Origin: Epiperipatus broadwayi
Lineage: Eukaryota > Onychophora > Udeonychophora > Euonychophora > Peripatidae
Assembly: GCA_028023455.1 (NCBI GenBank)
Contig: JAQFVV010012537.1
Location: 2,480,001-2,544,000 of the forward strand
Direction: 5' to 3'
Length of the DNA stretch: 64,000 bases
Below the pieces are notes generated by a model that was not told the origin of the DNA, ran no database searches, and saw nothing but the letters and a program-made list of their open reading frames with translations. The translations under genes were made by a program, and so were the position numbers. This document shows positions 34,389 to 46,119 of the stretch, piece by piece; position 1 is the stretch's first letter; every line of letters begins with the position of its first letter.

Positions 34389-34865
34389 AAAGAGAAAATA
34401 AGTAGCAAAATAATTATGAAAGATTTGTTGAAAGGGACTACATATAGCATAAGTAAAAGAAATAGGAAGAAAACAAGTTGATTAATGATCTTAAAGGAAA
34501 AATTGCTACAAGTATTTAACAACTGGATAAAAGACAGAACAGCTTGAAGAATGTGCTCTTATTTGGTAAATAAGACCTTTTTAACGATTAATGATGATGA
34601 TAATAAACTTCTGTTTTATTTTTCACATCTTTTTATTCATCCCTCATAAGCTTATATTTATAGAATTGTACAAAATAACAATGGATATATTTGGATACTG
34701 GGTAAGAATTAAACAAAGTAATAGTAAAATAAATCACCAAACTCATCAACTTAAACAATATAAGATATTAGTAACTCTTCTCTGTAGTCCACCTAGTGTA
34801 AACTTGGTTAATCAGTGACTACCAAACGAATATAAAATTACTGTCCTAAGTATTTAAATTCTTAT

Positions 34866-34908
34866 CATCAGACAATTTTTGGCTCTTGTATTTATTGGTG
34901 AGGATTGA
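34866..34908 (-). ncRNA. Degenerate hammerhead-like remnant
   Basis: Minus strand: AATCCTCA, CCAATAA, a 12-nt segment, AAAATTGTC, TGATGATAAG. Block order and length fit R1/R4 HHRs, but both cores are mutated. Confidence 0.3.
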
Positions 34909-35329
34909 GAATCCAAAGTTGAAAAAATGTATTTATTAATCATCTTTAATTCAACTTTACTTGCCAAACTGAAAATCTGAAATTTCAAATCATCCTCAGA
35001 TTCTGAATCCAAGTTAATATGCTTACACATTTATATAAATATAGTTCCAGTTTATAATTGTTGATATGTTTGACTAGAAATGCAATAATAACAACAAATC
35101 ACCAATCTTCAATCTTAAATAAGGTGATAAGAATAGAATATTTATCATAATGCAATAACAATAGACTATGAGATCGACCTTTGTATTGCTGTTCAAAAGG
35201 ATCATTCTAATTTTTTAAAATGTTTTACAGCAATTTTACAGGACATATTTATGAAGTGAAAGGCAATAATAAATGATTGTTTCAATCAATTAGATTTTCC
35301 AGATGTCACACATGTTATTGTATAGTGTT

Positions 35330-35950
35330 TTAAAAGTGCAAAAAACATTACATAAGCTATATCAGATAAATACAAGGACATAGAATTAAAGATAATTGCT
35401 AAAATCATTACTGAAATTCATTGACAAAAATAAAAAATGAATTTTTAAAAAATAACTGTGGATACTTGGGTCATGTTGTTATTACTCAATGAAAAATAAT
35501 AAAAGATATCAACTGAAAAATTCAACTTGAATAGAGTATTGTTAATACAAATTATATGATCAAGAATACCAATGCTGATTTGTGAATTTTAGATTTGGAC
35601 ACACAGTGAAGTAGAAACATTGAGATTTTCATAACATTTGATATAATATGAAGATGTCTGCCATTATTAACAAAGGTGGGATCAGAAATGAAATGCATAA
35701 TTCAGAAAATCAAGTCAAGGATTATTTATCATCAATGAATGAATTAGCATTCTAAAATATAGCTAAGCTAAATATGTTTTCAAAAGAAAGGACTAAAACT
35801 TGAAAATTGCAAGAACACTAGAAAAAAGACAGAGTATGAAGTTTATGAATGAATTAAAAAAAACTTTCTGGAAAGAATTGGAGAGGAAAAGCTATGGATT
35901 AGAGAAGTAGCATTAAACTTAATTATTCTGATGTTGACTTATATTGTTTG
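35330..35950 (+). pseudogene. LINE 3' coding remnant
   Basis: Near 35830-35930 the translation RQSMKFMNELKKTFWKELE resembles the C-terminal segment of non-LTR ORF2 proteins (GKRGRGRQR..F.D.LK). A possible LGSWIT-like segment lies near 35450. Multiple stops, clade not assignable. Confidence 0.4.
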
Positions 35951-36267
35951 AAAATTCTAATGTTAATGATATTAAATTTATTAACTATTATTTTTTATAT
36001 ACATTATCCGTTTTTTATGTGGGAATTGACATAATCAATAGGATTGTTGTCCAGAATTTCAATTTTATATCCTATACTTCAACAAATGGGTATAAAAATT
36101 AATGACCATGTTAAGAACATACATTTGAAAGACAATATTCTATTGTGTGTGCATGCATGTACGATTTCTAGTGGTTCATCTTAAATTGAAACATATTAAT
36201 GCATATGAAAATGCATAGTTCATTAAGATGTAGACATATATGGAAGTGATTATTTTCTGTGAAGATA

Positions 36268-36596
36268 TTATTTCGCACAATTCAAATCTTGTATGCCCAT
36301 AAAATGACTTATTAGTAAAGCTTCTAATGCATTATAATAAATCTGGATCAGTAATTTGAATAAGCACAATTTGATACATACATGTAATGGCCATATGTAA
36401 AAAAGTATGGTCATCCCAACTCCAAAAAAAAAATAATAATAAAAGAAACTTCTCAAGAAATGATTTTTGCAATGGTCATGCAAAACAATCTGTGAAACAC
36501 AAATATTCTAAATATAGAACATGCTGGACCAATTTTCTGGTCGATATTTTACAATGCTATCTTTTAATTTCTTCAACAGAAAATGTTTCTTTCTAA
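36268..36596. other. Low-complexity open frames, not called genes
   Basis: Short frames on both strands overlap each other (minus 36268-36483, plus 36387-36596). No motif recognised. Confidence 0.4.
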
Positions 36597-36599
36597 AAT

Positions 36600-37330
36600 A
36601 CTTTGACACTATAATACCAAGTCTAATTATAGCTCTCCAATGTATTTCATTTTCTGCCATAACTTCCCAATAAAAACAATTATCATTGCACTTCTTTAAA
36701 ATGTCTAGAATAATCCTTATAACATAGATGAAGTCTATCTCTCCTTATATCCTCTCTAAAAACTACATTTAAGTCCACCATAAAACAACCTTTTAAAAAG
36801 TTTTACATTGTTCATACGTTTTATATGTCCAATCCAGAAAGAGGCATGATTTTACAATAGTTGGACTCAAAAATATCATATCTAGCAAGTTAAAGAACAT
36901 ATTGAAAGGTTTTATGATTTTTTCACCTTTAAGATTTTATAGTACCTCATTAAATGAAGTTTTTCTAATGCCATTATATAACATCAATAGGGTATCCAAT
37001 AACAGTCCTACAGACAGCTAACTTAGTTTGTATTAATCATTTTCCTGTGAATACCATAGCTTTTAACTTCTTAAAAACAACTGCTGCACATTGAAATTTG
37101 TGTTGGATCTTAATATGTAAGTCTACTACTTTTCTATTTCTTAAACTACCAAAGTACTGGAAGTTGATAACCAATCAAGTTAAAAGGTGCTGAACATTTT
37201 TCTGTATGGTAAAGAACTTTAGTTTTTTTGAACACCAGTCTTTAATTATCACATCTAAACATTGTGAGTGTGGGAAAAAAGTAAAAATTATTGAGTCTTG
37301 ATATCAAAACTGCCATTGCTACATCATGAA
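36600..37330 (-). pseudogene. LINE 3' coding remnant
   Basis: Minus-strand translation near 36860-36600 has FLDWTYKTYEQCKTF, VVLWWT, then a final AENEIHWRAIIRLGI. This parallels the GHV.RM.D.RLPK..FYGEL and W...AQDR..WR segments that end many animal LINE ORF2s. Interrupted by stops. Same family type as 16.8-17.5 kb. Confidence 0.5.
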
Positions 37331-39520
37331 AAAAAATTAGGGCTACCTTGTTATTCATAAATTAATTTACATTTCTAGCAGGATATTTTTTTTATTATAA
37401 AATAATCTTTGTTAATAGAAAATTATATACAAGTACTAACATGTATACAGGAGGAAAAATAATAATTTACATGATGTATAAATAATTTATATGATGTATA
37501 TAATTAGAAAAATAGGTTGAAGATAAGAGTGGCCACTCTTATTTTTATAAAGTTGAATCTTGTGTTAAGATTTGTTTCTCTTGTAATAAAAATTAAGCAC
37601 ATAAGATGCATGTACTAAGGTTATGATATAACTCAGAAAAATGTTCTCCTATATTTTGTTCATAGTACTACTAAGTAAGCATTTGAAAACATTTAAATAA
37701 ATATTTATTATATTATACCAGTCTTTATTATTTTTTAAAGAATACATTTTTTGGAATCTGGTTAAAATCTTGGCATGTGACAGGGCAGAATATAGATGTT
37801 TATTATGATATATAATTTTTTCAAATCTTTAAATGAGATACCAACTAAATATTTGATCTTATAATTGTCCAACATATCAGCAAGCTCCATAGCATGATCA
37901 GTAAAAGAAGGAACATATGGCATATGGAAGTACAGCAATGAATGTTATGGGTGAAGTGACATTTAGGATTGGATTGCAATCTATATTTTAGCTCTGATGT
38001 AGAAGACAAGTGATTGAGAGCATCCCAGATTAAGACTACATTTACAAATTAGGAAAATAAGCAATTATAAATCATTTTGTTATAGATGAGATTTTTTAAT
38101 AGAAGTTTTAAAAAGATGTATCCATAGACTATAGTGTAATGGTATACATATATGCCATTACATCACTTTTAAATAAAAGTGAAAAAAATCTAAATAAAAT
38201 CACCCTCAAATAGAAACATATATATAAAGAAATTTAATAAAATTTTATTTAAATTAATATATATAATGCACAGACGGCAAACTAATTATATAATTATTTA
38301 AAGTTAAAAATCTAAAAACAAGATTGTTTTAATATAAAATAATAAAAAAGTGGTTAATTAATTAAAGTTAAGAATTATTTTTAATCTTAGAATGGAAATG
38401 ATTTTCTTTAATGACATAATAGCAAACAAACCCTTGGGCATAAAGTCGGATAAGAGATAAATTGAAAAAATACTAGAGATAAAATTAAGTTTCCACTCTA
38501 AAGAAAGCTGTCCAATAGCAATGGAAATGGACACACAGTTCACAGAGAGAATTCATCATCACCAATAAGAACAGTGCCAAGCCAGGCAAGATTGATCCTG
38601 GAATTTGATAATAAAAATTCAAAATGATATAAAAAGAAAACGTTTTAAGTGGAGATTTCGATATCTCTTGCTGATTGCATGTTATTGAAACATATTTTAT
38701 AGTATTGCAGATCTCCAAAATGTAGGGGTCATGCAATAAATTATGTTTCCTGTATTTTCAACAGTTGAGGAAGCCTCCAGAGTAATGGTTTCTGGAAAGT
38801 GGCAAATGACAGTCTTGTCTCCACCTAGAAAATTTATGAAATGGAAAGAACTTTGAATTGTGTGATGCATCAAGGACCACAAAGATGGACTTCAATAATA
38901 CTACAGCATTGGAAAGAACCTTGGAAAGTATAAACTTTTGCTTTAAATGATATATGAACAATAATTATATAATACAAACTTTTCAAGTATTAATTTTATG
39001 CATCCCTTAACTTAAATATCTCTCTTATCTGACTAAAATTTTAAATTATTTATTATATTTTTTATATATGTGTTTAATATTTCCATTCTTATAAATTTCT
39101 TTTAAATTAATTATTTGAAAATAGGCATAAATGGCTGCATAGATTCGTAAGATTATGTTAGTTTAAGCGGGTTAATTTTGGGCTGATTGTTTCATAGTTG
39201 AATCGGGGCTGGTAGATAGATGTATGGGTGTTTTATATCAATGTAATCTGTGTAGGTGCATTGGATACTCATTCCCTTTTGCTGCAATAGCAGATAGGAC
39301 ATAATACTCACCTGAACATATGGCCCAAAAGAGTAGCCATCGCATTGCCAATGGTCATAGATGTCTTTTCTACACCAATGATTTTTGTACACTCTGGTTG
39401 GGACAGTAAGCCAGCAAAGGCTGCTATCCCCATTTATAGAGCATCTCTTCATATATCAATTATTTCATTTTGTATCACCAATTGGGCAATGGATCATTTC
39501 TGTATGTTGGTGAAATGTAT
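37331..39520. other. AT-rich stretch, no recognised gene
   Basis: Overlapping short minus-strand frames at 38358-38961 lack recognisable motifs. The overlapping frames at 39192-39452 (minus) and 39345-39632 (plus) are likewise unassigned. Confidence 0.4.
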
Positions 39521-39523
39521 TAA

Positions 39524-39907
39524 TTATCATGGGAACATATTAGTCATTCTGACCCCTCATGTACAGGAGAATAATTCATTTATACATACATATGCGAGGG
39601 ATGGGCAGACCTTTTACACACTATTTATATAAATTAATACATTGTACAGGCTTAAACTTGTATATGTGAGTTCATGTGTGATCATGTGGGTCAGCAATAT
39701 GAGATGGCATGAAGAGCAGTGGGTCGTGTGAAAGTCTGAGTTCGAACCTGCATATATTACATATATAAATGCAGATTTAAGCCTGTACAATGTATTAATT
39801 TATATTAATAGTGTGTAAAAGGTCTGCCCATCCCTCGCATAGGTATGTATAAATGGATTATTCTTCTGTACATGAGGGGTCAGAATGACTAATATGTCAA
39901 CATGGGT
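39524..39907. mobile_element. Inverted repeat enclosing tRNA-like sequence
   Basis: Arms of about 137 bp: 39524-39660 (CATATTAGTCATTCTGACCC, GCGAGGGATGGGCAGACC, ACATTGTACAGGCTTAA) and 39768-39907 in reverse complement. The ~107-bp loop has GGGTCAGCAATATGAGATGG and GAGTTCGAACCTGCATATAT, A-box-like and B-box-like. The right arm with the same tRNA-like segment recurs at 40140-40325. Confidence 0.75.
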
Positions 39908-40325
39908 AGAATGACAACCTTGGTACTAACAAGGGCTTTGAACATTCCATCCTCAGATTTTCAATGAAATGAAAGGCTAAAGAGTTGTGAGTTGGAATAG
40001 TTTGAAGCCTGTCCATTAAAGTATAAAGATTGGCTATCTTAATATAAAGCTGAGTACTGATTATATATGTGTGCGAGGATAGTAATCTAGACCAACTAAT
40101 GATTGCTGGTTTAGCATGAAATACATGTATTGGTGATTATTTATCTTTTCAACATACATGTGATCAGGTGGGTCAGCAATATGAGATGGCACTGAGAGTG
40201 GTGGGTCGTGTGAAAGTCTGAGTTCGAACCTGCATATATTATATATATAAATGCAGGTTTAAGCATGTACAATGTATTAATTTATATAAATAGTGTGTAA
40301 AAGGTCTGCCCATCCCTCGCATATG
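39908..40325 (+). mobile_element. R2 copy with extended tRNA-like end
   Basis: R2 left part (CATTCCATCCTCAG, TTGAAGCCTGTCCATTAAAG), the HHR-like block at 40092-40133, then the tRNA-like segment with GAGTTCGAACCTGC, and finally the GTGTGTAAAAGGTCTGCCCA arm ending CCCTCGCATA. It is the fullest R2 copy and shows that the HHR part and the tRNA-like part belong to one unit. Confidence 0.7.
40092..40133 (+). ncRNA. Hammerhead-ribozyme-like motif in R2
   Basis: CCAA, CTAATGA (one change), stem II TTGCT-ggttt-AGCAT, intact GAAA, ATACATGTA stem III with A17, TTGG. Four-pair stem I CCAA/TTGG. Confidence 0.5.
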
Positions 40326-40339
40326 TAATGATCATGGGG

Positions 40340-42635
40340 AAAATGCTCATTCCTTTCCACCATGATTCGTTATTTCTCTAATGATATCATACTACAGATG
40401 TAACTTCCTGTCAGCATGATTGCATTATGCTAACAATCTCATTTCGCATTAGTCATATCAGTATATCAGTAAGATAGTGTTGGTTTAAATGTGAGATTTT
40501 AGTCTAAGCTTAATAAGTATTGGGTTAGTTATATGCATAATCTATGTAGCATATTTACGTTTAGCAAAATATTAAAATTGTAATAAATTTATTAATGTAC
40601 CAATCTATGCATATAATTTAAATCAAATATATTTAATAGTAAATTTATCTTCAGATGTTCGTATTAATGTGTGTGTGTGTGCAATAAAGTGTTCTGTTTA
40701 GTTAATTTTGGCAGTATTTTATTTGCATATATTTTTATTAATAATATTTTTTTAAAATCAAGAATTATAAATTTTAAATAGTGATATTTTAAGCTCAGCT
40801 TCTCTCTGAGCTAGTGGCTGGGGCTTTCGGTTTGATAAAAGTTGAATCTCATCCATATGTATCTACTGCCTTTATAAATTTTCTAGTGCCCTGGTATGGC
40901 AGATAGGTTTGGGAGGTTCCATTGAACATTATAATAGGAAGCAAGTTAAGCATTCAGAATAGCATTAACAATACAAACTTTTATTATAGAATAATGTTTA
41001 AATAAATTATAGCATTACAGTTAGAATAATATTCCCTTAAAGAGTTGTTAAGTTCATAAAACATGTCTTTAATGATTTCATTTTTTTTCTTTTGATGAAA
41101 ATTCTCTTATCAGAATATTGTTTTTTAATAGTATTCACATGACAACTAGGTTGCTGCTAATAATTGGAGTATACAGATTATAAGATTTTTGAATTGACCT
41201 TTCAATATATAATTTTTTTTCCACATTTATTTTCTTTACAAATTTTGTTTATTCTGTGACACAAGTTACTTACTAATGAGTTACCTTAAATTCAGCATTT
41301 GCAAAAGGTTCTTTATAAAAATTATTGTGTTAGACTATCATTGGTCAGGCCATCAACATGTGAAGATGATAAGGATAAATAGCTCTCAAAATGTTGCATT
41401 CTCTATTAACTAGTCTGTTATCATTAACATTTAAGTGCAATTGGAAAATATAATAAAGTTAAAAATTTCTAAAAAAGTTTAATTTAATTAGATGATGCAC
41501 AAGTGTGTGTGTTTCAGTACCAAACTGGGAATAGTTTTCTCTCTAAACCTCTTGCAGCACATCTCTGAATCAAATGCTTGTATTAGTTAATGACATAATT
41601 TAGCTATTTATTACAAAATTGTAAGACACTAACATGTGTGGATTACGAATTATGATATAAAATGTTGCAGTGTGTTTAGAATCTTAATCCATGTTGAAAC
41701 AATATGCTAACATTAAATTTTGTTTGAAATTAAACAAAATCATGATTGAAATGTTTGAAATAATTTAAACTGTGCAAGAAAGTAAATTATCGAGTCATAG
41801 GGATGTTTTCAAGTGGCTTTCAAGATTTTGTGATGCAGGGAGAGTATTGAAGATAATTCATGAGGAAATGGAACACAGTGTCACATTTCATCTTATCACT
41901 TGTGATCCAGGCATGCCAAGTTAAACTTTTTGTGGTAAATAGTTAAATTATACCACTACATAACACATCACATGATGGCAATACATATAGTGAGTTTTGC
42001 CTGTTTTACATAACACATGTTGCTTTACAGATGGAACTACGGGCAGCTTGGTAAAAGAATCAGTCACCCTTCACTGGATCACACTGTATGTAACTGTAAA
42101 TTATACTTGATTGTTTTACATATACATACATAACAAAAAATCTGTTTAAAAATGACTGATTTTCTTTAATTTATTTGTTCTTATTCACTGCCAAGTTATA
42201 TTATGGCATCATCAAACTCTAGTTTCATTGATTTATTTAACAAGTAATTTTTAAAAAAACAGCAACAAAATAGATAAAATTATATAAATACATAAAAAAT
42301 ACAAAATTAAAATAAATTTTAGACATTTCTTATCACAATTAGATGATATACAAACAAAATAATAAAAACTCAAATACTCAGATTTTTTTTTAACATTAGT
42401 AAAAATAATTGTCTATGTCATAATAATTTTCTATGATGATATTTTATATGATATTAAAAAAAATACATCTATTTTATTCTCTTAATATGAACCTGTGCCA
42501 AGAATCACTTTGATGAGCAGTTGTCAAAAAAAAAAAAAGGGTGTTACTGCGTTTCCAAAGCTTTTTTTTAAAATTATTAAATAAGAAGATACATTAATTA
42601 AAGCTGTGTATATGACTAAATTTAAATATTCAATT
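40340..42635. other. AT-rich stretch with small repeat fragments
   Basis: Contains a TCATTGGTCAGGCCATCAAC fragment near 41338 (repeat of 1.6-1.8 kb) and an R1 fragment at 41965-42010 (CATCACATGATGGCAATAC, GAGTTTTGCCTGTTTTA). No gene seen. Confidence 0.5.
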
Positions 42636-42657
42636 GATCTTCTCTCTCTCTCTCTCG

Positions 42658-42689
<32 letters not shown>

Positions 42690-42695
42690 TAAAAT

Positions 42696-42730
<35 letters not shown>

Positions 42731-42735
42731 TAATA
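42636..42735. repeat. (TC)n and (TA)n simple repeats
   Basis: A CT-rich run to about 42673, then alternating TA to about 42731. Confidence 0.9.
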
Positions 42736-42765
42736 AATAACAAACTAACCAAAGGAAATACATAT

Positions 42766-42917
42766 AAAAACAAAAAAGACTTATAAATCCAATAAATAAT
42801 ATAATATTTCAACCAGAGGACTGGTTTTACTGTGTATTTTTTTTCTTTCTGATGAAAACCAGTCCTCTGGTTGAAATATTATATTATTTATTGGATTTAT
42901 AAGTCTTTTTTTGTTTA
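42766..42917. mobile_element. PLE-related palindrome with one HHR-like motif
   Basis: Arms 42766-42826 and 42857-42917, centre near 42841: CAAAAAAGACTTATAAATCC, AATATTTCAACCAGAGGACT and complements. Only the right arm carries CTGATGA; the left arm has CAGTAAA at the equivalent place. The same CTGATGAAAAnCAGTC...GTTGAAATATT sequence lies 430 bp downstream of the PLE endonuclease at 55.3-55.8 kb, which suggests PLE origin. Confidence 0.7.
42843..42888 (+). ncRNA. Hammerhead-ribozyme-like motif
   Basis: Intact CTGATGA (42849-42855), one bulged A, stem II AACCAG-tcct-CTGGTT (six pairs), intact GAAA, TA/TATT forming a minimal 2-bp stem III with ATT as triplet. Stem I is weak here. Confidence 0.5.
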
Positions 42918-42926
42918 TATATATAT

Positions 42927-43133
42927 GATCACTAGATGGAGCTTTACCAATAGCTCACTAACAAGCTTAGTTTACATAAATGCTGAAAGAGATAGAATTC
43001 AATATCTCTTTCATTGTCTCCAACCTTTGAGACAATGAAAGAGATATTGAATTCTATCTCTCTCAGTGTTTATGTAAACTAAGCTTGTGATGTGATGTGA
43101 TATGATGTATTGGTAAAGCTCCATCTAGTGATC
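42927..43133. mobile_element. Palindromic R4-like element
   Basis: Arms 42927-43024 and 43036-43133: GATCACTAGATGGAGC pairs with GCTCCATCTAGTGATC. AACAAGCTTAGTTTACATAA and the GAGATAGAATTCAATATCTC segment (itself partly palindromic) are also mirrored. The CATAAATGCTGAAAGAG segment resembles R4's ATAAATGCTACAAGAG. Confidence 0.8.
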
Positions 43134-43139
43134 ATTTAA

Positions 43140-43862
43140 TGCAAGCTATTAGCAAGTTACGAAATTTATAACTTGCTTTGTTTAACATATATATATAACA
43201 AATCTGGCATTTGTGCAAAATTGTATTGGTTCATTAATAAAAATATGTGAAAGTAGACCATGCCTATTTACAACCAAGAATCTTCAATCAGTTATAGGCA
43301 CAACCTTTTATCAATAAAAAAGATGGTTACCATTTTTTCAAAGCATCTAAGATAATTGTATAGACACTAAATATTTACATTTGATTAAACAGATTGAGAA
43401 TTTTAATTTATAAATGTTTAAATAACCCATTAAGCAGGCATCAAAACCTGCTTTGAAAACAGACTTAAGAAATAGTCATTTTAAACTTTCAAATTGTATT
43501 GAAACTAAGTATTATTAAAATAACACAACTGGCATATCCTCAAAGCTAAATTGATTTATGAATATAAATACATGAAAACAGCCTATACCTAGTCAATATC
43601 AACAATGGGTTTATTTAAGTTTATAAGAATTAAAAATTTCAATGTTTCAGTCATATGTCAATCTTTATTGTTTATATAATCATCTTAGATCATAAAGAAA
43701 GATGGGTATCCACCTTTATCATTAATCAAAAGTTGCCAATAAATGACTCTTGGTGTCAAATAAGTGTAGCTACTTTCATATATATATATATATATTAATA
43801 TTCTCATCAATAAATGATGAATTCATAATATTATTTCTGAGAGTTTCTATGTAATAAAAATG
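43140..43862. other. AT-rich stretch, nothing recognised
   Basis: No repeat alignment or open frame that I can support. Confidence 0.5.
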
Positions 43863-43871
43863 TAATAGCTA

Positions 43872-43918
43872 AATAACTGATGTTTCAGTATAATAACAAA
43901 TACTTTCTTCAGAGCTTT
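43872..43918 (-). ncRNA. Hammerhead-ribozyme-like motif, left arm
   Basis: Minus strand: AAAGCT, CTGAAGA (fits CUGANGA), one A, stem II AGTAT-ttgttatt-ATACT (five pairs), intact GAAA, CA, TC triplet end, AGTT. Cores are intact. Compared with the right arm, two stem II pairs differ on both sides (G-C for A-U, U-A for C-G). Confidence 0.6.
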
Positions 43919-43972
43919 TTCTTTCTCAAGTCATAAATCTCACTTCACACATTCTTATGATTTAGAAAAAAA

Positions 43973-44018
43973 AAGCTCTGAGGAAAATACTTGTTATTGT
44001 ATTGAAACATCAGCTGTT
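43973..44018 (+). ncRNA. Hammerhead-ribozyme-like motif, right arm
   Basis: AAAAGCT, CTGAGGA (43978-43984), stem II AATAC-ttgttatt-GTATT (five pairs), intact GAAAC, ATC triplet (44009-44011), AGCTGTTT. Stem I AGCT/AGCT, plus further A-U pairs after a mismatch. Its paired differences from the left arm support selection for the fold at some point. Confidence 0.6.
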
Positions 44019-44159
44019 TAGCTATTATACTCCTGGAAATATATATATTGAATTAAATGTTTATATGGATTATTTATTATGGATTGTCATTTCTATTCAT
44101 TATATTTAAAATAAGTTTCATTAATTTATACCTAAGAAATTCGTGAATATGTGTGTGTA

Positions 44160-44184
44160 TATATATATATTATAATACTTAACA

Positions 44185-44225
<41 letters not shown>
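44160..44225. repeat. (AT)n simple repeat
   Basis: Alternating AT flanked by an inverted AACACTT/AAGTGTTAAG pair at 44181 and 44226. Confidence 0.85.
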
Positions 44226-44228
<3 letters not shown>

Positions 44229-44341
44229 GTTAAGTATTTGGATTTAATTATTACAAGAGATAATAGTATATTAAGTTATAAATTAATAATCAAACTATTG
44301 CAAAAAAGGGGTACATAAATTGTAAATCAAAAGTACTAATT

Positions 44342-44960
44342 ATGCATAAAATGGTAAGTCTTAGATTTTTTTTGTTTCATAATGAAAAATTATGTCATTA
44401 CCAGTGTGATAAATTAAAAAATATTGAGATATTTGTCAAGGGATTGCTTAAAGTTGATTATAAGATGGAACAGATTAACAATATTTTATGTCAATTTAAA
44501 AAGAGTTATAATGGTTTAAAAGAGTTGAAGATTGATAGTAAAAAAATGGATATCTATTTCATTTATTTCAAATGCTCAAGTGAAATTTTTTTAATGATAT
44601 ATATAAGAATGTGTTTAATGTTTCATTTTGTGTTATAAATAATGTTAATAAATTAGTGAATAATTTTAAAAATGTCATACCCATCGAGCAGAAAAATAAT
44701 GTTGTATATCCAATTTTTTGTGGATGTATGCTATCATATATAGGTAAATCGAGGTGCAGTATTGAAAAAAATTAAAGGAGAATAAATTGTTATATAAATG
44801 TGTGAAAGTAAAAATAATAGTGATTTAATGACTGCTTCAGTTTTCTTTGATCATGAAAGAACATGTAAATATAAATTTAAGTTTGATATTGAAAGCATTA
44901 AGATTCTTCATGAAGAGAGAAACCATAATAAAAGATAAATTAAAAATGCAATTTTAATAA
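44342..44960 (+). pseudogene. PLE remnant: linker region and GIY-YIG endonuclease
   Basis: An open frame of 98 codons (44342-44638) has HNEKLCHYQCDKLKNIEIF..., like the helical segment between RT and endonuclease in PLEs. It is followed, with frame changes, by NNVVYPIFCGCMLSYIGKSR (44698-44757), a degenerate GIY-YIG core, and then VFFDHERTCKYKF and IESIKILHEERNHNKR (near 44840-44930), the conserved C-terminal part. Stops interrupt it. Sequence differs from the 27-30 and 55-kb PLEs, so it is a third lineage. Confidence 0.65.
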
Positions 44961-45120
44961 GCTGCTAACATTAAAATTTGAAATTTATGGGATTTGAATT
45001 GATGACATTTGCTTCCATTTTGTTTTTTTAATTTAACGGCAGTTGAGGCAGGTTAAAGAATTAACTGAAAGTACTTCTGTAAATTGAAAAACTGTGTACA
45101 ATAGTTTATTACCATTATAT

Positions 45121-45345
45121 TTTGTAATATATTTAAATAGCATTATACTGTTGCACATGCACTTTGGATTTTAACTATGAAATGAATGAATACTAACACT
45201 TCAACCACATGATAAAGTCTTTTAAAAAGATAGAATGGGAAAGACTTTATCATGTGGTTGAAGTGTTAGTATTCATTCATCTCATAGTTAAAATCCAAAG
45301 CGCATTTTGCAACAGTATAATGCTGTTTAAATATATTACAGTTTA
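45121..45345. mobile_element. Palindromic element with GCGCTATATAAAA end
   Basis: Centred near 45231: TACTAACACT at 45191-45200 pairs with AGTGTTAGTA at 45262-45271. Arms extend through TGGATTTTAACTATGA and ATTTAAATAGCATTATACTG to about 45121/45341. The sequence after the right arm, TTATAAACATTGCGCTATAT, is shared with the tandem unit at 60.1-60.8 kb. Confidence 0.8.
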
Positions 45346-45460
45346 TAAACATTGCGCTATATAAAATAATTGACTTATTTACCATTATATTTATTATTTT
45401 TATGGTCATTACAATAGTTTTTTTTTAATTAATGGACATTTTATTTGTATTATATATATA

Positions 45461-45650
45461 TAAATTAAGAGCATGCTAATGAGCTCTAAACAAGCTTTTT
45501 TTAAATTTTTTTTATTATGATAAATGCTACTACAAGAGAAGGCATTCAAATCATCTTTATCTAAGATGATTTAAATGCCTTCTCTTGTAGTAGCATTTAT
45601 TATAACAAAAAAAAAACTTGTTTAGAGCTCATTAGCATGCTCTTAATTTT
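45461..45650. mobile_element. R4-type palindrome without HHR
   Basis: Arms 45461-45552 and 45560-45650: GCATGCTAATGAGCTCTAAA, CAAGCTTTTTTT, ATAAATGCTACTACAAGAGA and AGGCATTCAAATCATCTT are mirrored. It is the same module as the outer arms of the 32.3-33.1-kb R4, but the HHR-bearing inner part is missing. The terminus GTCATGTGACATCTGACTTT at 45670 follows. Confidence 0.8.
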
Positions 45651-46019
45651 ACATATTGGTAAATGCAAGTCATGTGACATCTGACTTTTTATTATATATA
45701 TATGCATATGCTTTACTAAGTCTAAAATATTTAAAATAAAGACTTCCAGTTTTTAGTTTAGATTAATGCATGCTGAGAACTATAATCATAGCTATTCTTG
45801 TCAGAACTGTTTTCACATTCAACAACGATAGCTATGATTATGGTGTTCAGCACTGAAAATGCATTAACCTCAACTAAAAACTGAATGTGTAATTTATTGT
45901 AAACATTATAGATTTCATAAAGCACATACATGTGTACAAATTTCTTATATAAATATTTATAACAACAATATTTAAATGGTAATAAAATATAAAATTGTGC
46001 AAACATAACAATTAATACT

Positions 46020-46118
46020 TGAGCATAAAAGGCAAAACTCTCCATACAGTAGTGCCACCCAGTGCAAGCCAGAGTAATCACTGAATGCAAGGTTTGTGCA
46101 TAAAATCCTATTTAGTGT
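46020..46118 (+). mobile_element. R1 fragment
   Basis: GGCAAAACTCTCCATACAGT, AGTGCCACCCAGTGCAAGCC, AGAGTAATCACTGAATGCAA and GCATAAAATCCTATTTAGTG. Internal part of R1, ending before the HHR block. Confidence 0.7.
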
Positions 46119-46119
46119 T

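Larger units (their letters stand above)
43863..44027. mobile_element. Palindrome with HHR-like motif in each arm
   Basis: Arms 43863-43922 and 43966-44027: TAATAGCTAAATAACTGATG pairs with CATCAGCTGTTTAGCTATTA, and the ACTTTCTTCAGAGC block pairs with GCTCTGAGGAAAAT. A ~43-bp loop separates them. It lies about 300 bp upstream of the decayed PLE at 44.3-45.0 kb. Confidence 0.75.

Noticed and set aside
38358-38961. Cluster of minus-strand short frames
   Set aside because: They overlap one another in different frames and show no domain. A Tc1/mariner transposase was considered, but no catalytic motif was found.
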